Below, one piece after another: positions 59,733-64,000 of a DNA stretch of 64,000 nt (positions are counted from its first letter, which is position 1; every line of letters begins with the position of its first letter). Source of the DNA: JB111 sp049856295 (lineage in GTDB: Bacteria; Actinomycetota; Actinomycetes; Actinomycetales; Actinomycetaceae); contig NZ_JBNDMZ010000015.1 in NCBI RefSeq assembly GCF_049856295.1, positions 1 to 64,000 of the forward strand, given 5' to 3'. The notes beneath the pieces are model-generated. The model was not told where the DNA came from. It did not search any database and saw only the letters and a list, made by a program, of their open reading frames with translations. A program made the position numbers and the translations under genes.

Positions 59733-59771
59733 AGCCTACACGCGGCTCTGTGATGACGAACGACGTTCGTC
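59733..59771 (-). promoter_or_regulatory. Candidate promoter and operator before the permease genes
   Basis: On the minus strand TAGGCT (59733-59738) is a likely -10, giving a leader of about 30 bases to the permease ATG. GACGAACG-A-CGTTCGTC (59755-59771) is a perfect 17-bp palindrome that covers the expected -35 position. A regulator bound there would block this promoter. Confidence 0.5.
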
Positions 59772-59816
59772 GGGGTGTCCTGAGGCACGCGCGCTGGGGT
59801 GTCCTCCGGGCACGCG
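59772..59816. repeat. 24-bp period direct repeat next to the palindrome
   Basis: GGGGTGTCCT at 59772-59781 and 59796-59805, each followed by a GGCACGCG-like tail, form two copies with a 24-bp period immediately beside the palindrome. Tandem sites for a DNA-binding protein are possible. Confidence 0.5.
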
Positions 59817-59850
59817 AGAGGCGCCGGAACCGGGGTCCCGGCGCCTCTCG
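59815..59850 (-). terminator. Hairpin between binding-protein and permease genes
   Basis: A perfect 13-bp stem CGAGAGGCGCCGG (59815-59827) with 59838-59850, loop of 10, lies 27 bases after the binding-protein stop on the minus strand. It probably attenuates read-through so the binding protein is made in excess. Confidence 0.65.
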
Positions 59851-59877
59851 TCGATCCGTCAGGCGTGACGGCTTGGG

Positions 59878-61806
59878 TCAGCTTGCCGTGGCGGCGCCGC
59901 CCGGGGTCCACTCGTAGTAGTTCCAGAAGATCGTCGGCGCCATGGTGATCGGCGTGATCTCCTCGACCACGTCGCTGTTCCACGCCGTCAGACCCGGGTG
60001 CTGGTAGAGCACCAGGCCGAACGCGTCGTTGACGAGGTGGGCCTCCATCTCACCGAGGAGCGGAGCCTGGTCCTCCGGCTCGACGGTCGTGGCGATCTCG
60101 TCCCACAGCGCGTCGACCTCGGGGTTCGAGTAGCCGTAGAAGTTGTTGATGCCCTCGGTGTAGAAGCTGGCCTGGGAGTTGGTCGCACCCGTCGAGGTGG
60201 ACTGCCAGCCGAACAGCGCCGCGTCGTAGACGGTGGTGTCCGCGAGGAGCGAGCCCCAGTCGGTCGAGCCCGCGTCGACGAGCGTGAACAGGCCGGACTC
60301 CTCGTAGGCCGAGGCGAGCAGCTGGTAGGTGTTCGACCGGCGGCTGTTCGCCGTGTCGTACATGAACCGGACCTCGATCGGCGTCTCGACGCCGGCCTCC
60401 TCGAGGAGCGCCGTGGCCGCCTCGACGTCGGGCTCGTCGTAGGACGTCATCCCGTTGGCCTCGACGATCTCGTCGTAGCTCGGCGAGCCCGGGACCTGCG
60501 TCTGGCTGTTGCGGATCTCGGCCTCGGGGTTGAGCGGGATGACGAGCTGGTCGAGGATCTCCTGACGCGGGATGACGCGGAGGAAGGCCTCGCGGACGTT
60601 GCGCGCGGTCTCCGCGTCGCCGCCGTAGGTGGCCGGGTCGAACGGGCCCTCGTTGTTCTGGGCGAGGTCGATGTGCTCGTAGGTCGCCGTGTCCTCCTGC
60701 GTGAAGGAGTACGGCTCGCCGAGGCCCTCGACGCGCGTGAGGAGGTCGGAGGTCGCCTGCGGGGAGACCACCGCGATCTCCTGGTTCTCCATGGCGTCGA
60801 CGAGCGCGTTCGGGTCACCGTTGAACCGCACGGTCACCGTCTCGAAGGTGGCGGCCTGCGAACCGGTGTAGTCCGGGTTGGCGGTGAGCACGACGTACTC
60901 CTCGCCGCTGATCTCCGTCAGGAGGTAGGCGCCGTTGGAGAGGTAGAGCAGCTCGTCGTCCGGCAGCGCGCCGTCGAACTGGAAGCCCTCGTTCCAGAAC
61001 TGGGACACGGGCGAGAGCACCTCGGTGTCGTTGGTCTGGATCGCCTCGACGAGCGTGTCGAGCGCCTCCTGCGGGTCGTCGATGTCGAGGGCCCGCATGG
61101 CGACCACGTGGGCCGGGACGAAGCCGGACGCGAGCTGGAACTGCCAGTCGGCGAAGGGCTCGCTCAGCGTCGCGGTGAGCGTCGTGTAGTCGTCGGAGAT
61201 CTCCGGGGTGGGCTGGAAGTAGGCCACCGTCGGCGAGGTGCCGTTGAAGTAGACGCCGGCGTCGAGCTCGTCCTGGTTGGTGACCTCGCCCTCCTCGTCC
61301 GTCTCCGCCTCGACGGTGTTGAGGTGGCCGGACGTGGCGGCCCACTGCAGGAGCACGTCGACCGCGCTCACCGGCGTGCCGTCGGACCACGTGACGCCGT
61401 CGGCGATCGTGTAGGTCGCCGTCACACCGTCGTCGGCGAGCTCCATCGTGCCGAACTCCTCGTTCGGCACGAACTCCAGCTCCTCGTTGAAGTACGCGAA
61501 GCCGTTGTTCATCAGGTGGAGGATGTTGTTGTTCGAGGCCGCGTTGCCGGTCTCCGTGTTGCCGTTGTACTCGTAGAAGTGCTGGTTCCAGCCGAGGCTG
61601 ATCTGCGTCGACTCGTTGAGACCCTCGGCGTCGCCGCCGGGAGCGTCGGGGTCGTCGTCGGGCGAGTCGCCGCCCGCGCCGTCCGTCTGCGAGGTGTCGT
61701 CGTCGTCGCCGCCGTTGTCGTCGTCGGACGATCCTCCGCAGGCTGCCAGGACCAGGGCGGTGGCGGCGGAAGCCGCGACGAGCCCGGTGAAGCGCCGGAT
61801 CTTCAA
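59878..61806 (-). CDS. Peptide ABC transporter substrate-binding lipoprotein (family 5)
   Basis: This 642-residue SBP_bac_5 protein has a lipoprotein signal peptide ending LVLAAC (Cys near residue 23), followed by a very acidic Asp/Gly linker of about 40 residues and the two-lobed fold (GVTATYTIADGVTWSDGTPV, AREAFLRV-like helices near VREAFLRVIPRQEILDQL). It is about 120 residues longer than the first binding protein. The initiation codon appears to be TTG at 61806, with GAGGAGG 5 bases upstream; no ATG or GTG is close. It feeds the permeases downstream, from which a terminator and a second promoter separate it. Confidence 0.9.
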   Translation of the reverse strand: MKIRRFTGLVAASAATALVLAACGGSSDDDNGGDDDDTSQTDGAGGDSPDDDPDAPGGDAEGLNESTQISLGWNQHFYEYNGNTETGNAASNNNILHLMNNGFAYFNEELEFVPNEEFGTMELADDGVTATYTIADGVTWSDGTPVSAVDVLLQWAATSGHLNTVEAETDEEGEVTNQDELDAGVYFNGTSPTVAYFQPTPEISDDYTTLTATLSEPFADWQFQLASGFVPAHVVAMRALDIDDPQEALDTLVEAIQTNDTEVLSPVSQFWNEGFQFDGALPDDELLYLSNGAYLLTEISGEEYVVLTANPDYTGSQAATFETVTVRFNGDPNALVDAMENQEIAVVSPQATSDLLTRVEGLGEPYSFTQEDTATYEHIDLAQNNEGPFDPATYGGDAETARNVREAFLRVIPRQEILDQLVIPLNPEAEIRNSQTQVPGSPSYDEIVEANGMTSYDEPDVEAATALLEEAGVETPIEVRFMYDTANSRRSNTYQLLASAYEESGLFTLVDAGSTDWGSLLADTTVYDAALFGWQSTSTGATNSQASFYTEGINNFYGYSNPEVDALWDEIATTVEPEDQAPLLGEMEAHLVNDAFGLVLYQHPGLTAWNSDVVEEITPITMAPTIFWNYYEWTPGGAATAS

Positions 61807-61961
61807 TGTTCCTCCTCAGGATGGTGGTCACGGCCACGGGGGTGGCCTGACCAGCCGTCTGTCCGCGCGAACGGGTCGTTGTCCGTCACGGTTGAGGCGC
61901 ACTGTAACCATGCTCGCGAAGCGGCGCGCGCATCCCGGGAACATCTGAGTTTCTTTCGTTA

Positions 61962-61993
61962 TGTTCTCGTAACGCCCCTGACTTGCGAGAACA
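61962..61993. promoter_or_regulatory. Inverted repeat upstream of the second binding-protein gene
   Basis: TGTTCTCG (61962-61969) and CGAGAACA (61986-61993) are perfect 8-bp inverted arms with 24 bases between centres. This suggests two half sites of one regulator, or one dimer site across two helical turns. It lies about 155 bases upstream of the TTG start. No ribosome-binding site or riboswitch-like fold was seen in the rest of the 247-base gap. Confidence 0.4.
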
Positions 61994-62053
61994 CCGGGAA
62001 CCGGGGTCGTCGAGCCGCCCCCGAGCGACCGATGACGCCCGGCGCGGCGCCGG

Positions 62054-62473
62054 TCAGCCGAGGATCCGCACCTGGAACGGGTAGCGGTAGAGCTCGCCCC
62101 GGGAGGCCGCCATCGCGCCGCGGATCGAGCACCACACCTGGGCGACGAACGCGACGATCCACAGGATGATCGCCACCGGGATGAGGATGAGCGTGAAGAA
62201 GCAGATCCAGGCGACGATGCCGAGGATCGTGATCCCGATCGCGAAGTTGAAGGCTCCGGCAGAGGCCGCGCGCACCAGCGGGCCCCGCTCACGCAGGACG
62301 AGCCACACGATGAGCGGGCCGAGGAAGGTGAGCCAGCCGGCCGAGAGCAAGATGGCGGCGAGCGCCGAGAGGTGCGCGATGACTGCGAAGGTGCGCTCGT
62401 CGGAGCCGGGTGCGCCGTCCCCCCGGCCGTGCTCGGGGCCGCCGGACGTCGCGTACGGGTTGTCGTAGGACAT
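62054..62473 (-). CDS. DUF4870 membrane protein
   Basis: The 139-residue protein has a hydrophilic N-terminus of about 28 residues and three to four transmembrane segments. The first, AVIAHLSALAAILLSAGWLTFLG, is followed by PLIVWLVLRERGPLVRAAS and FNFAIGITILGIVAWICFF, the DUF4870 pattern. Members are small membrane proteins of unknown function found across bacteria. The ATG at 62473 is preceded by GAGGAG. It diverges from the ZIP transporter gene with about 200 bases between. Confidence 0.8.
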   Translation of the reverse strand: MSYDNPYATSGGPEHGRGDGAPGSDERTFAVIAHLSALAAILLSAGWLTFLGPLIVWLVLRERGPLVRAASAGAFNFAIGITILGIVAWICFFTLILIPVAIILWIVAFVAQVWCSIRGAMAASRGELYRYPFQVRILG

Positions 62474-62669
62474 GACGCTGCTCCTCGTCGGTCGGGTGTG
62501 CCGCCTCGAGCCTATCGGCGGGCGACGACGGGGGGGCGCCGCCGTCCGTCGCACCCCGCTCCCCCACCTACCCTGACCGGGGCGACCGGTGGGCGGTCGT
62601 CCGCGCCGGGGCCGAGCGGCTCCCGGGACCCGACGGCGGCACGGCCGCAGGACGACGAGGAGGTGGGCG

Positions 62670-63470
62670 GTGCCCGAGGGTGCGGTGCTCGCGTTCCTGC
62701 TCACGCTGGGGGCGGGCCTGGCCACGACGGTCGGCGCCCTGGTCGCCCTGTCCCGGCACGCGATGTCCGACCGGTTCCTCTCGGCGGCGCTCGGCTTCTC
62801 CGCGGGCGTGATGATCTACGTCTCGTTCGTCGAGATCCTGCCCGGGTCCCTGGCCGAGCTCGGCGGCGCGCTGGGAGACGGTCCGGGGGCGTGGGCGACC
62901 ACGGCCGGGTTCTTCGGGGGCATCGCCGTCATCGCGATCATCGACCGCCTCGTCCCGGGCGCCGCGAACCCGCACGAGGTACCGCCCGTCGAACGGACCG
63001 CGGCGGAGCGGGAGGCGGCCGCGCTGCTGCGCATGGGCACGTTCACCGCCGTGGCGATCGGCCTGCACAACTTCCCCGAGGGCTTCGCCACGTTCATCAC
63101 CGCCCTGGAGAACCCGGAGATCGGGATCCCGGTGGCGGTGGCGATCGCCATCCACAACGTGCCCGAGGGGATCGCGGTTGCGGTGCCCATCCGACGGGCG
63201 ACGGGCTCGCGCGGGACCGCGCTCCGGTGGGCGTTCCTCGCCGGCCTCGCGGAGCCGGCGGGCGCCCTCATCGGGTTCGGCCTGCTCGCGCCGTTCCTCA
63301 CGCCGACCGTGACGGGCCTCGCGCTGGCCGCCGTCGCCGGGGTGATGGTGTTCATCTCGCTCGACGAGCTGCTCCCGACCGCCGAGGCGTACGGGCACCA
63401 CCACTGGTCGGTCTACGGACTGCTCGCCGGCATGGCCGTCATGGCGCTCAGCCTGCTCATGCTGGCCTGA
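62670..63470 (+). CDS. ZIP family metal transporter (ZupT-like)
   Basis: The 266-residue protein has eight predicted helices and the paired metal-binding motifs GLHNFPEGFATF in helix 4 and AIHNVPEGIAVAVP in helix 5, diagnostic of ZIP transporters that move zinc or other divalent metals into the cell. A basic loop with ERTAAEREAA precedes helix 4. The GTG start is preceded by GAGGAGG, whereas the open frame runs further upstream with low-complexity Arg-rich sequence that is unlikely to be translated. The metal preference (zinc or iron) is not resolved. Confidence 0.88.
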   Translation: MPEGAVLAFLLTLGAGLATTVGALVALSRHAMSDRFLSAALGFSAGVMIYVSFVEILPGSLAELGGALGDGPGAWATTAGFFGGIAVIAIIDRLVPGAANPHEVPPVERTAAEREAAALLRMGTFTAVAIGLHNFPEGFATFITALENPEIGIPVAVAIAIHNVPEGIAVAVPIRRATGSRGTALRWAFLAGLAEPAGALIGFGLLAPFLTPTVTGLALAAVAGVMVFISLDELLPTAEAYGHHHWSVYGLLAGMAVMALSLLMLA

Positions 63471-63566
63471 CCCGCGCCGGGGCTCCTGCCCCGGCCCGCC
63501 CGGGCCCGGGCGACGAGCCCGACTGCGCTCGACGCCGGACGTCGACGACCGACGTCGGCGCGTTCG

Positions 63567-64000
63567 TCAGACCCCGCGGCCGATCTCGTCGAGGTCGACG
63601 ACCGGCTTCCCGTCGGCGTCGGTGGCCACCCAGGGCGCGATGAGCGCGTGGAGGTACTCGACGAGGTCGTACCCGTCCGGGACCTGGCCGTCGAGCAGTC
63701 GGTTGACCTCGACGTATCCGTGCACGCCGGCCCACAGGTAGGTGCTGACGAGCACCGGGTCGGCCGCGGTGAGCACGCCCTCGGCCATCAGCCGACTCAC
63801 GGTGCGCACGATCGGCGCGCCGTCCTCGGAGGCGCCGTGCTCGATGTGCGGCGCCCACGGCGGCGGGTCGAGCCGGGCGCCCGCACGGTCGGTGAGGATG
63901 ACGTACATCGTGGGGTACTCGACCGCCCACATGACGTATGCCTTGCCGATGGCGTACAGGTCGAGGAGGTCGGCCCCCTCGCCCGCGGCCACCCGGTGGG
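63567..64000 (-). CDS. TetR-family regulator, C-terminal part, cut by the window end
   Basis: About 144 residues of the C-terminal ligand-binding domain are present. The segment with DLYAIGKAYVMWAVEYPTMY and the later TAADPVLVSTYLWAGVHGYV EVNRLLDG (shown with a break) resembles the helices of TetR_C domains of the WHG type. The N-terminal HTH is outside the window. Nothing about its target can be said; it converges on the ZIP gene, separated by about 96 bases without features. Confidence 0.7.
   Translation of the reverse strand, partial: HRVAAGEGADLLDLYAIGKAYVMWAVEYPTMYVILTDRAGARLDPPPWAPHIEHGASEDGAPIVRTVSRLMAEGVLTAADPVLVSTYLWAGVHGYVEVNRLLDGQVPDGYDLVEYLHALIAPWVATDADGKPVVDLDEIGRGV

Noticed and set aside
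60817..60845. GAACCGCACGGTCACC as a repeat copy in the binding-protein gene
   Set aside because: It diverges from the core after eight bases, has no neighbouring copy and falls in a conserved part of the protein.

Overview
The window is high-GC DNA with densely packed genes, frequent GTG starts and many 1- or 4-base stop/start overlaps. The gene content and order are those of an actinomycete: purE-purK, birA-accD-accE, maf-accA, dapC beside a 7Fe ferredoxin, an actinobacterial-type dapD, LCP and VanW proteins, and an Rv1264-type cyclase. I place it in Actinomycetota, most likely Micrococcales (Cellulomonas/Georgenia-like). The genus is a guess.

Layout. 12-1501: an IS3-family insertion sequence. 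1.6-10.4 kb: surface-glycan genes, namely a three-gene UDP-2,3-diamino-sugar operon, a GT2 glycosyltransferase with a DUF2304 partner, two LCP glycopolymer transferases and a TPR-like protein. 10.4-21.4 kb: housekeeping genes, namely an M20 amidohydrolase, purE, purK, GtrA, a YhhN protein, a histidine kinase/response regulator pair, a class III cyclase, birA, and accD with accE. 21.4-35.8 kb: a block between accE and maf, which are close neighbours in many actinomycetes. It holds four membrane-anchored PH-like proteins, a secreted CAP/FG-GAP protein, and a peptide-uptake island (XRE-cupin regulator, DUF1028, dppABCDF-type transporter, DUF885 hydrolase). 35.8-44.5 kb: maf, accA, a NUDIX-NYN fusion, an MFS transporter, dapD, a lysozyme-like protein and a fatty acid desaturase. 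44.5-54.1 kb: acyl-CoA dehydrogenase, citrate synthase, dapC, ferredoxin, a small SH3-like protein, VanW, a flavin reductase-like protein, a membrane protein and typA/bipA. 54.3-61.8 kb: a second peptide ABC system with an antiparallel PH-like gene inside it. 62-64 kb: a DUF4870 protein, a ZIP transporter and the C-terminal part of a TetR regulator cut by the window end.

How the genes work together. The acyl-CoA carboxylase parts (alpha/BCCP, beta, epsilon) and biotin ligase are all present, but alpha is about 15 kb from beta. Lysine/meso-DAP synthesis is represented by dapD and dapC. The first 10 kb can make, flip and attach a decorated wall polymer, apart from sugar-nucleotide steps that lie elsewhere.

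The most unusual structure is a dispersed family of about 24 short repeats, consensus around GAGATTGCGGTTCGTCGTCG. Most copies sit at a 22-bp period. They form arrays at 27.7, 35.7, 36.5, 43.1 and 45.8 kb, with one stray copy at 51.75 kb. One array lies inside the DUF1028 coding sequence and is translated in all three phases. Two arrays in opposite orientation bracket maf. I know of no named family that matches them. Fourteen or fifteen genes also start 6-8 nt after a TAnnnT-like box, which suggests leaderless transcription.
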